Assembly: GCF_052068095.1 (NCBI RefSeq)
Contig: NZ_JBQHDG010000012.1
Coordinates: forward strand, 62,001-126,000
From: Phytohabitans sp052068095
GTDB lineage: Bacteria; Actinomycetota; Actinomycetes; Mycobacteriales; Micromonosporaceae
Direction: 5' to 3'
DNA length: 64,000 nt
Part shown: positions 52,247 to 59,979 of the stretch, piece by piece
How the letters are laid out: every line of letters starts with the position of its first letter
Position numbering within the stretch: the first letter of the stretch is position 1
Notes under the pieces: model-generated
Database searches by the model: none
Seen by the model: only the letters and a program-made list of their open reading frames with translations
Told to the model about the DNA's origin: nothing
Position numbers and translations under genes: made by a program

Positions 52247-52477
52247 GAGGTTCTCCATCCTGTAGTGGCTGACACACTTCCGTGCCGACGCTAGTGACGG
52301 ATCCCCGCCGGCCTGTTCTTCGAAATTGCGGACCGTGCGGTCGGTTTTGGAGGTATCTGGGCGCGGAGCGCGCGCCGCAGTGCGCACTTTCGAAGAACGC
52401 CCGCGCGCCGTGCCGCCAGCATGCTGGTGGCAGCGTGCGCCGGCCGGTGCACGTCCGCTACCTCCTGGGGGATCGCG
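52247..52477. promoter_or_regulatory. Divergent promoter region of the membrane/redox block
   Basis: About 230 bases lie between the leftward His-rich membrane protein and the rightward polytopic protein. I see no clear operator. Confidence 0.4.
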
Positions 52478-53470
52478 ATGGCGCAGACCGGCATTGCCCG
52501 CGGCGGGCGGTCGACCCGCGACGACCTGCCTGGCCTCCGGCCGCGGGCGACGTCCACGTTCGTCAACGGGCACTTTCCCCGGCGTCGCGGGCTGATCGTG
52601 CTGTTGGCCAGCCTCGCCGGCTTCCTGCTGACGGTGGTGTGGTCGGCGGAGTTCGTCGACTCGACGATCGGCGACAACGTCGCGAACACGCTGCTCGGCC
52701 ACGACGCCAAGGAGACGCCGATCGCGGGCATGGCGGCGGGGATCGCGTTCGCGTTCGTCTCCGGGCTGGCCGGTACGTTCACGGCCTGCAACATCGCGGC
52801 CTTCGGCGCGATGGCGCCGATGCTGGGCGGTGGCAGCCGATGGAGCCGCGTCGGGCGGTCGCTCAAGCCCCTCGGATGGCTCGCCGTCGGGATGATCGCG
52901 GTCTCCGCCACGTACGGCGCGATCGTCGGACTCGTGGGCACGTCGATGCCGCAGTTCTCGACCGCGCAGAGCACGGCCGGCGTCCTGTCGCCGCGCAGCG
53001 TCCAGTCGATGGTGGTATTCGGGCTGATCGGCCTCGCGATGTTCTACCTGGGCCTCGCGGCGCTCGGCGTCGTGCCCGACCCGTTCGCGCGCGTCGCCCG
53101 GCGCTTTCCCAACGCGCCGATGGTGTTCATGGGCGTGCTGATCGGCGGGTTTCTCGTCGGCCGCCCGTTCAGCCTCTTCCGGCAGATGTTCCGGGACGCC
53201 GCGGAGAGCGGCAACCCGTTGTACGGCGCGGCGGCGTTCACCCTCCAGTCGCTCGGCAACATCGTGGTGATGGGCGTGCTGTTCCTACTTCTTGTGGCGG
53301 TCGCCGGGAGCAGGCTGCGCGACTGGTTCGCCGCCCGCCCGGCGCGCGTCGCGGTGGTCACGGCGGTGGCGCTCATCGTGGCGGGCGTGTTCACGTTCCT
53401 GTACTGGGATGTGCGGCTACTGGCCCGGCGGGAGATCATCCCCTGGTACCCGACCGCCCCCTGGTCCTGA
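52478..53470 (+). CDS. Polytopic membrane protein, tentatively CcdA/DsbD-like
   Basis: 330 residues from ATG 52478 (GGGGGA upstream). A 35-residue hydrophilic lead precedes eight or so membrane helices. Two helix pairs look like a repeat: GIAFAFVSGLAGTFTACNIAAFGAMAP, and MVFMGVLIGGFLVGRPFSLF followed by LYGAAAFTLQSLGNIVVMGVL. The pattern and the single in-membrane Cys (TACN) recall CcdA/DsbD thiol-electron carriers, but the second Cys is absent (GRPF), so classical disulfide shuttling is unlikely. It is followed 26 bases later by the CxxC-containing AhpD-like proteins, which makes a redox link attractive. Family assignment is weak. Confidence 0.55.
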   Translation: MAQTGIARGGRSTRDDLPGLRPRATSTFVNGHFPRRRGLIVLLASLAGFLLTVVWSAEFVDSTIGDNVANTLLGHDAKETPIAGMAAGIAFAFVSGLAGTFTACNIAAFGAMAPMLGGGSRWSRVGRSLKPLGWLAVGMIAVSATYGAIVGLVGTSMPQFSTAQSTAGVLSPRSVQSMVVFGLIGLAMFYLGLAALGVVPDPFARVARRFPNAPMVFMGVLIGGFLVGRPFSLFRQMFRDAAESGNPLYGAAAFTLQSLGNIVVMGVLFLLLVAVAGSRLRDWFAARPARVAVVTAVALIVAGVFTFLYWDVRLLARREIIPWYPTAPWS

Positions 53471-53496
53471 TCAGCGGCGGCGTGGGAGGGACGACG

Positions 53497-54615
53497 ATGG
53501 GTGCGATCATGATCCACGGCACCCGCCGGGCGGGTGTGGAGCAGGTGCGATACCTCACCCCGATCCGGCTACGGGCCGCGCAGGGCCTCGTGGCCCGCGT
53601 GTACGAGCAGGTCGAGCGCGACTTCGGCATGCTGGCCCCGCCGGTCAGCCTGCACTCGCCCGCACCGGGACCGCTCGCCGCCTGCTGGTCGATGCTGCGC
53701 GAGACGCTGCTCGCCGGCGGCGTGGCCGACCGGGCGGTGAAGGAGGTCGTGGCGACGGCGGTCTCCCTCGGCAACTCCTGCCCGTACTGCGTGGACGTGC
53801 ACGGCGCCACGCTGCACGGGCTGTCCTGGGGCGACGACGCGGCCGCGATCGCCGCCGACCAGATCGAGACGATCGCCGACCCCCGCGTGCGCGAGGTCGC
53901 CGACTGGGCACGGGCCTCCGGCACCCGGGAGACCGCCACCCGGCCGGTGCCGTTCGCGGCCGCGCTCGGGCCCGAGCTGATCGGCGTGGCGGTCGTCTTC
54001 CAGTACATCAACCGCATGGTCAACATCTTCCTCAGCGAGTCGCCGTTCCCGCCGGGGCTGCCCGCCGTGGCGCGCGGTGTGGTCAAGCGCGTCTTCGGCC
54101 GGATGCTGCGCCCCCTGGCCCGGCGGGTGCCGGAGCCGGGCGACTCGCTCGATCTGCTGCCGGCCGCCCCGCTGCCGCGGGACATGTCGTGGGCGGCCGG
54201 CAGCTCGGCCATCGCGCAGGCGTTCGCGCGTTCGGCCGCCGCGATCACCGCGGCGGGCGAGCGGTCGGTGGCCGCGCCGGTCCGCGAGCTCGTCACCGCG
54301 CGGCTCGCCACGTGGGACGGGCGCCCGGCGGGCCTGAGCCGGGCCTGGGTCGACGACGCCGTAGCGGGCCTGGCCACCGCCGATCGGGCCGCCGGCCGGC
54401 TGGCTCTGCTGGCCGCCTTCGCCTCGTACCAGGTGGGGCCGGACGACGTCGAGGACTTCCGGCGTGGCCACCCCGCCGACCAGGCACTCGTGGAGCTGAC
54501 CTCCTGGGCCGCCCTGGCGGCGGCGCGGCAGGTGGGCACCTGGCTCGCGGTCGGGCTGCCGGCCGAGCCGCGGCCCGCCACCGGCCGGCCGGACAGCGGC
54601 GCACGCTCGAAGTAG
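53497..54615 (+). CDS. AhpD/carboxymuconolactone-decarboxylase-fold protein with CxxC (copy 1)
   Basis: 372 residues from ATG 53497 (GGAGGG upstream). An N-terminal half of about 200 residues carries the AhpD signature VVATAVSLGNSCPYCVDVHGATL: CPYC plus the His four residues on, preceded by the Glu of KEVV. A C-terminal half (about 205-370) repeats the all-helical pattern without Cys (RELVTARLATWDG; AAGRLALLAAFASYQVG). AhpD proteins are thiol peroxidases or reductants. The tandem copy at 54668 is co-linear with it. In an enediyne cluster a CxxC redox protein could scavenge peroxide or thiol-activated warhead, or reduce a maturation enzyme; inference only. Confidence 0.8.
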   Translation: MGAIMIHGTRRAGVEQVRYLTPIRLRAAQGLVARVYEQVERDFGMLAPPVSLHSPAPGPLAACWSMLRETLLAGGVADRAVKEVVATAVSLGNSCPYCVDVHGATLHGLSWGDDAAAIAADQIETIADPRVREVADWARASGTRETATRPVPFAAALGPELIGVAVVFQYINRMVNIFLSESPFPPGLPAVARGVVKRVFGRMLRPLARRVPEPGDSLDLLPAAPLPRDMSWAAGSSAIAQAFARSAAAITAAGERSVAAPVRELVTARLATWDGRPAGLSRAWVDDAVAGLATADRAAGRLALLAAFASYQVGPDDVEDFRRGHPADQALVELTSWAALAAARQVGTWLAVGLPAEPRPATGRPDSGARSK

Positions 54616-54667
54616 GCCGGTCCGGACCCGCGCGCCAAGCTCGGTGGAGTGGGACGGGGAGGTAGCC

Positions 54668-55735
54668 ATGGTCGCGGGTCGGGTCGTGTCGTCGGTGGTG
54701 CAACGTCAGGTCAAGTACGTGCGGACGGTACCGCCATCCGCCGCGGAAGGCCTCGTTGACGCCGTGTACCAGCAGGTGGCCGAGGAGATGCGGCTCGTCG
54801 TGCCGCCGGTCCTGCTGCACTCGCCGGCGCCGCCGGTGCTGGCCGCGTACTGGATGCTGATGCGCGAGCCGCTGATGACCGGGGGAGCCGTCGACCGGCT
54901 GGCCAAGGAGGCGGTGGCCGCCGCCGTTTCGGTGGCCAACATCTGCCCCTACTGCGTCGACATGCACAGCATGGGCATGTACGACCTCTCCACCGAGCAC
55001 GACGCCGAGGCGATCGTCGCCGACCGGGTCGAGGAGGTAGCCGACGCCCGCGTGCGTGACCTGGCGGCGTGGGCCCGGGTGGCGCACCAGCCGGACGCGC
55101 CGGCGGTGCAGCGGCCCCCGTTCGCCGAGGCCGGCCGCGCCGAGCTGGTCGGCGTCGCGGTGAGCTTCCACTACCTCAGCCGGATGGTCAACGTCTTCCT
55201 GTCCAGCTTCCTGGTGCCGCCCCGTCTCGGCCCGCGCGCCCGCCGCCGCCTCAAGCAGGGCATCAGCCGCGTGCTCAGCGCGTCACTGCGGGAGATTCGC
55301 CCGCCCGGGCGCTCGCTGCCGCTGCTGCCCGACGCGCCGCTGCCGGCCGACGCCGGGTGGGCGGCAGGAAATCCAGCGGTCGCGTCCGCGGTCGCCCGGT
55401 CCTACGCCGCGCTCGAGGCGGCCGGCGAGCGGTCGCTGTCGCCGGCCGTACGCGAGCTCGTGCGGCGCCGGCTGGAGACGTGGCGTGGCGAGGAGCCCGG
55501 CCTGAGCCGGGAGTGGTGCGAGCGCCTGGTCACCCAGCTGCCCGAGGCCGACCAGGCCGCCGGCCGGCTGGCGTTGCTGGTGGCATTCGCCTCGTACCAG
55601 GTCGACGAGGACACCATCCGGGAGTTCCGGATCGGGCAGCCGGACGACGGGGCGCTGGTGGAGGCCGTCGCGTGGGCGAGCTACGCCGCCGCCCGCCGCG
55701 TGGGCAGCTGGCACCTGGTCGGCTGCGCGTCCTGA
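54668..55735 (+). CDS. AhpD-fold protein with CxxC (copy 2)
   Basis: 355 residues from ATG 54668 (GGGGAGGT upstream), 52 bases after copy 1. Same two-part layout: AVAAAVSVANICPYCVDMHSM in the first half and RELVRRRLETWRGEEPGLSREW with RLALLVAFASYQVDED in the second. The copies share frequent identical blocks (LHSPAP, LVGVAV or LIGVAV, INRMVN or LSRMVN, AGERS), which indicates an old tandem duplication. Retention of CPYCxxxH in both argues for catalytic use. Probably a heteromeric pair; the function in the pathway is unknown. Confidence 0.8.
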   Translation: MVAGRVVSSVVQRQVKYVRTVPPSAAEGLVDAVYQQVAEEMRLVVPPVLLHSPAPPVLAAYWMLMREPLMTGGAVDRLAKEAVAAAVSVANICPYCVDMHSMGMYDLSTEHDAEAIVADRVEEVADARVRDLAAWARVAHQPDAPAVQRPPFAEAGRAELVGVAVSFHYLSRMVNVFLSSFLVPPRLGPRARRRLKQGISRVLSASLREIRPPGRSLPLLPDAPLPADAGWAAGNPAVASAVARSYAALEAAGERSLSPAVRELVRRRLETWRGEEPGLSREWCERLVTQLPEADQAAGRLALLVAFASYQVDEDTIREFRIGQPDDGALVEAVAWASYAAARRVGSWHLVGCAS

Positions 55736-55745
55736 TTCCACTAAA

Positions 55746-55758
55746 GTCCACAGTGGAC
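55746..55758. repeat. GTCCA-N3-TGGAC palindrome in the E3 upstream region
   Basis: GTCCACAGTGGAC sits eleven bases after the AhpD-like stop. Perfect or near-perfect TCCA-N3-TGGA palindromes recur across the window (for example 13842, 20414, 26823, 28114, 34494, 38793, 57511, 62771), mostly inside coding DNA, so this one need not be an operator. Confidence 0.6.
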
Positions 55759-55906
55759 ATTGCACATCTGCGCAGCTAAGCGATAGTGGCAATCGCCACA
55801 ACCGCATTATTGCGCTTCTGTCGCACGTTGGAAGAAGTCCGCAGCAAGCGCGAAGAAGACATTGGTAACGGTCCCTGCGAGGCTTCTACGGAGCCCACTC
55901 TCCGCG

Positions 55907-56911
55907 ATGGGCAAAAGTCGACCGTTTGGGGGAGAGTTGACCAGTGCATGGCGAGCGCTGAGGCGCCGTATTTTGACACCTGACGTCTCGAACACGAGGC
56001 TCGACGTGCGCGGCTTCCACGTCAAGGACGCGGAATCGCGAGATTTGTTGGAGACCGTCGGCCGGACGTTTCTTCTCGGTTATGGATATGCCGCCGAGGC
56101 GCGCATGACAACCGACGCGGAAGAGCGCCTGGAAAGCGTCCCGACACGTTTTCGCGGTTTTGCGTACGAGGGCGCGGCAATGGGTTTCGCAATTCGCGAC
56201 GCCATGCCCTTCGGCCGCGGAAACAGGGTCGCGCGATTCATCGCCGGCCGCGCCGAGGCGCACATCTACATGGTGTACGTCGGGGTCGGCTGGGCGATGG
56301 CCCGGCTGCCCCGGATGCTCTGGTCGCGGATCGCGCCGACCGATCCGCTGCTGCGCTGGCTCGCGCTCGACGGGTACGGCTTCCACCAGGCCTACTTCCG
56401 CACCCAGCGGTATGTGCACGAGCAGTACCGCGAGGAGCGGTTCCCGTGGCCGGCGGACGGACCGCGGTGGTACGCCGACCGCGTCATCGACCAGGGCATC
56501 GGCCGGGCGATGTGGTTCGTCGGCGGGACCGACGCGGACCTCGTCGCCACGATGATCGAAAAGTTCGCCGAACACCGGCGGGCCGACCTGTACGCCGGCG
56601 CCGGGCTGGCCGCCACCTACGCCGGTGGCGCCAGCGAAGCCGAGCTGCGGTCGTTCTGGGATCGGGCCGGCGACTGCCGCCCACAGGTCGCGCAGGGTTC
56701 CTCCTTCGCGGCGTCGGCCCGCCTCCGGGCCGGCCTGGTGGTGCCGCACAACGAGGTCGCGACCCAGGTGTTCTGCGGAATGGCGGCCACCGAGGCGGCG
56801 GAGGTGAGCGACCGCGTGCGCCCGGACGGGCCGGTCCGCGGCGAGTACCCCGCGTACGAGGTGTGGCGCCAGCGCATCGCCAACGAGTTCGTGTCGATCG
56901 GAAGGTGCTAG
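55907..56911 (+). CDS. Enediyne core protein E3-like (DUF1702)
   Basis: 334 residues from ATG 55907; the ribosome site is weak, and a TTG at 55862 or one near 55931 are alternatives. It has the DUF1702 blocks LRRRILTPDV, RGFAYEGAAMGFAIRDAM, GVGWAMARLPRMLW, DGYGFHQAYF, DQGIGRAMWF and EYPAYEVWRQR. In 9-membered enediyne clusters a DUF1702 gene (E3) precedes E4, E5 and the PKS, as here; it is part of the conserved cassette used to recognise enediyne loci. Its biochemical role is not established. It ends three bases before E4. A paralogue lies at 48962-49975. Confidence 0.88.
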   Translation: MGKSRPFGGELTSAWRALRRRILTPDVSNTRLDVRGFHVKDAESRDLLETVGRTFLLGYGYAAEARMTTDAEERLESVPTRFRGFAYEGAAMGFAIRDAMPFGRGNRVARFIAGRAEAHIYMVYVGVGWAMARLPRMLWSRIAPTDPLLRWLALDGYGFHQAYFRTQRYVHEQYREERFPWPADGPRWYADRVIDQGIGRAMWFVGGTDADLVATMIEKFAEHRRADLYAGAGLAATYAGGASEAELRSFWDRAGDCRPQVAQGSSFAASARLRAGLVVPHNEVATQVFCGMAATEAAEVSDRVRPDGPVRGEYPAYEVWRQRIANEFVSIGRC

Positions 56912-56914
56912 CAC

Positions 56915-58966
56915 ATGGCCCAGAGAGTTGGTTGGCTGCGTAGGCAGCTGCCCGGAATCGTCGCCCTGGCGCTCGTCGCGACGCTGTTCCAGGTCTCCCG
57001 GCTGCCCAGCGCGTCAGCCGCCGAGCTGGAGAGCATGGCGAGCAGGTACGGGTTCGAGTCGATGTCGATCGCGATGCCCGGCGGGTACCCGCAACAGACG
57101 ATCCGCAAGGTCAACAAGGACTACCGGAACATCGACGCGTGGATCTCGTCGGTCGGTGCCGGTGTGGCGATGAACGACCTCGACGGCGACGGTCTGTCGA
57201 ACGACCTGTGCATCACCGATCCCCGCATCGACAAGGTCGTGGTGACGCCGGTGCCCGGCGCCCGGGAGGGCCGGTACGCGCCGTTCGCGCTGGATCCCGC
57301 CGGGCTGCCGATGGGCGTGGCGATGGCGCCGATGGGCTGCCTCCCCGGTGACTTCAACGAGGACGGGCGGATGGACGCGCTCGTCTACCTGTGGGGCCGC
57401 ACGCCGATCCTCTACCTGGCGCGCGAAACCCAGGGCGAGACGGCGTTGAGCGCGGCCTCCTTCCAGCCCACCGAGCTGGTGCCGGGCGGCAAGGGTCCGG
57501 GCTATACCGGTCCACTGTGGAACTCCAACTCCGCTGCGGCGGACGACTTCGACGGTGACGGCCACGTCGACATCTACATCGGCAACTACTTCCCGCACGG
57601 CCCGGTGCTGGACGACACGAAGAGCACGGGCGTGTCGATGAACCACTCCATGTCCAACGCCTTCAACGGCGGTGAGGACTACCTCTTCCGGTTCACCGGC
57701 GCCACCGCCGGCACGCGGCCGGCGGCCACGTTCGAGATGGTCGCGGACGCGCTGCCGCGCGACGTCTCCAAGGGCTGGGTGCTCGCGTCGGGCGCGAACG
57801 ACTTCGACGGCGACCAGCTGCCGGAGCTTTACCTGGCGCACGACTTCGGCCCGGACCGCCTGCTCTACAACCAGTCGACGCCGGGCCGGTTCAAGTTCTC
57901 GCCGGTCAAGGCGGTTCGCGAGCCGTTCGTGCCCAAGTCGAAGCGGGTCGGCGCGGACTCGTTCAAGGGCATGGGCGTCGACTTCGGCGACCTCGACGGC
58001 GACGGCCTCTACGACATGTACGTCAGCAACATCACGACGACGTTCGGCCTGGAGGAGAGCCACTTCGCGTACATGAGCACGGCCAAGGACGTGGACGACC
58101 TGCGGGCCAAGCTGGGCGACGGCACCGCGCCGTTCGAGGACCGCAGCGCCCCGCTGGGCCTGGCCTGGTCCGGCTGGGGCTGGGACGTGAAGCTGGCCGA
58201 CTTCAACAACAGCGGCAACCTGGCCGTCGCGCAGACGACCGGCTTCGTCAAGGGCGAGGTCAACCGCTGGCCTCAGCTTCAGGAGCTGGCGATGGCGAAC
58301 GACGGCGTGGTGACCAACCCGTACTGGTGGCCGCACGTGGTGGCCGGCGACGACATCGGCGGCAGCCAGCGACTGCACTTCTTCGTCAAGGACGAGAACG
58401 GCCGGTACTGCGACCTGTCCAAGCAGCTGGGCCTGGACGTGCCGGTGCCCACGCGGGGCATCGCGACCGGTGACGCGGACGGCGACGGCCGGCTCGACTT
58501 CGCGGTCGCCCGGCAGTGGGACGCGCCGGTCTACTACCACAACGAGAGCCCGTCCCCGGGCGCCTTCCTAGGGCTGCGGCTGACCCACGCGCCCGCGCCG
58601 GCCGACGGCCCGTCCGCGGGGGACCAGCCCGGCACCAATACGGACCAGCCCGGCACCACCACGGACCAGCCCGGCACCGCCACGGACCAGCCCGCCGCCG
58701 ACGTCCCCGGCTCCCCGGTCGTCGGCGCGCAGGTGACCGTCACGACCGAGGACGGGCGCACGCTGCTCGGCCGGGTCGACGGCGGCAGCGGCCACTCCGG
58801 CAAGCGCAGCCACGAGGTGCACATCGGCCTCGGCGAGAACGTCAACGGGCCGGTGCAGGTGCACCTGCGGTGGCGGGACCGTGCCGGAGAGGTGCACCAG
58901 CAAGACCTTCGACTGACCCCGGGCTGGCACTCGCTCGAGCTCGGCGCCCTGGCCCTGGAGAGGTGA
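56915..58966 (+). CDS. Enediyne core protein E4/UnbV (FG-GAP/VCBS and ASPIC-UnbV domains)
   Basis: 683 residues. N-terminal signal anchor (PGIVALALVATLFQVSRLPSASA). At least six Ca-binding-type D-x-D-G-D loops follow, spaced along a beta-propeller: DLDGDGLSND, DFNEDGRMDA, DFDGDGHVDI, DFDGDQLPEL, DLDGDGLYDM and DADGDGRLDF. The C-terminal ASPIC/UnbV domain begins at about 550 and is split by an inserted DQPGT(N/T/A)T repeat (residues about 570-592). Exported or membrane-tethered, calcium-binding; essential to the conserved E3-E4-E5-E cassette, function unknown. It ends five bases before E5. Confidence 0.92.
   Translation: MAQRVGWLRRQLPGIVALALVATLFQVSRLPSASAAELESMASRYGFESMSIAMPGGYPQQTIRKVNKDYRNIDAWISSVGAGVAMNDLDGDGLSNDLCITDPRIDKVVVTPVPGAREGRYAPFALDPAGLPMGVAMAPMGCLPGDFNEDGRMDALVYLWGRTPILYLARETQGETALSAASFQPTELVPGGKGPGYTGPLWNSNSAAADDFDGDGHVDIYIGNYFPHGPVLDDTKSTGVSMNHSMSNAFNGGEDYLFRFTGATAGTRPAATFEMVADALPRDVSKGWVLASGANDFDGDQLPELYLAHDFGPDRLLYNQSTPGRFKFSPVKAVREPFVPKSKRVGADSFKGMGVDFGDLDGDGLYDMYVSNITTTFGLEESHFAYMSTAKDVDDLRAKLGDGTAPFEDRSAPLGLAWSGWGWDVKLADFNNSGNLAVAQTTGFVKGEVNRWPQLQELAMANDGVVTNPYWWPHVVAGDDIGGSQRLHFFVKDENGRYCDLSKQLGLDVPVPTRGIATGDADGDGRLDFAVARQWDAPVYYHNESPSPGAFLGLRLTHAPAPADGPSAGDQPGTNTDQPGTTTDQPGTATDQPAADVPGSPVVGAQVTVTTEDGRTLLGRVDGGSGHSGKRSHEVHIGLGENVNGPVQVHLRWRDRAGEVHQQDLRLTPGWHSLELGALALER
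58622..58695 (+). repeat. In-frame 21-bp tandem repeat inside E4
   Basis: Three full copies (58622, 58643, 58664) and a partial fourth of GACCAGCCCGGCACC plus six variable bases encode D-Q-P-G-T-x-T. They break the ASPIC/UnbV domain between its first strand (FLGLRL) and GAQVTVT. Confidence 0.9.
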
Positions 58967-58971
58967 CGGAC

Positions 58972-59979
58972 ATGGCCGCGACCCAGACCAACGCACCACG
59001 CCACGACCCTAAGGTGATCAAGGCGCTTCGCAACTTCGCGATCTCGATCACCGTGTTCAACATCCTCGGGTACTCGCTCTTCGGGTTCGAGCAGCCGTGG
59101 ACCTGGCCGATCATCGCCATCCTGACCGGTTACACGATCGAGATCGCGCTGGAGATCATCGGGGCCCGCGCCGAGGGACGTTCGCCGCGGTTCATGGGCA
59201 ACGGCGTGCGCGGGATGGTGGAGTTCCTCTACCCGGCGCACATCACCAGCCTCGCGCTGAACATGCTGATCTACGTCAACGACCGGCTGCTGCCGATGAT
59301 GTTCGGGGTCGCGGTCGCGATCGGGGCCAAGTGGGTACTGCGGGCCCCGGTGCGCGGCCGGCTGCGCCACTACATGAACCCGTCGAACTTCGGCATCACG
59401 GTGATCCTGCTCGTCTTCCCGTGGGCCAGCGTCGCGCCGCCGTACCACTTCACCGAGCACGTCGGCGGTCCGGTCGACTGGATCATCCCCGCCGTCATCA
59501 TCTTCGGCGGCACCATGATCAACGGAATGTTGACCGGCCGCATGTGGCTGATCGTCGGCTGGCTGGGCATGTTCGCCATCCAGGCCATCTTCCGGGGCGT
59601 CGTGCTGGACACGTCGATCCCGGCCGCTCTGATCATGATGACCGGCGTCGCGTTCGTGCTCTTCACCAACTACATGGTCACCGACCCGGGCACCAGCCCG
59701 TCCAAGCCCGCCGCACAGTTGGCCTTCGGTGCCGGCGTCGCGGTCGTCTACGGGTTCCTCACCGGTGCCGGCATCGCGTACGGAATCTTCTTCGCCACCG
59801 CGATCGTCTGCCTGATCCGGGGCGGCTTCCACTGGTCCGTCCACTTCATGAACAAGGCCCGTGAGGAGCGCGAGCGGGCCGAGCGTGCCGCGGCGCTCGC
59901 GGTCGCGACGCCCGAGCCGGCAGCGGCGGTATCGCCCAACGGCAAGGACCACAGCGAGAAAGAGGTCGTGAACGCATGA
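58972..59979 (+). CDS. Enediyne core protein E5/UnbU (RnfD/NqrB-like membrane protein)
   Basis: 335 residues from ATG 58972. About eight to nine membrane helices with the RnfD/NqrB-type layout: ILTGYTIEIALEII, MVEFLYPAHITSLAL, MNPSNFGITVILLVFPW and VTDPGTSPSKPAAQLAFG. The last is close to the D-x-x-T-S/P-P motif where RnfD and NqrB carry covalent FMN on Thr. The acidic C-terminal tail is cytoplasmic. A role in electron transfer to the core has been proposed for UnbU; unproven. ATGA overlap with the PKS gene shows translational coupling. Confidence 0.92.
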   Translation: MAATQTNAPRHDPKVIKALRNFAISITVFNILGYSLFGFEQPWTWPIIAILTGYTIEIALEIIGARAEGRSPRFMGNGVRGMVEFLYPAHITSLALNMLIYVNDRLLPMMFGVAVAIGAKWVLRAPVRGRLRHYMNPSNFGITVILLVFPWASVAPPYHFTEHVGGPVDWIIPAVIIFGGTMINGMLTGRMWLIVGWLGMFAIQAIFRGVVLDTSIPAALIMMTGVAFVLFTNYMVTDPGTSPSKPAAQLAFGAGVAVVYGFLTGAGIAYGIFFATAIVCLIRGGFHWSVHFMNKAREERERAERAAALAVATPEPAAAVSPNGKDHSEKEVVNA

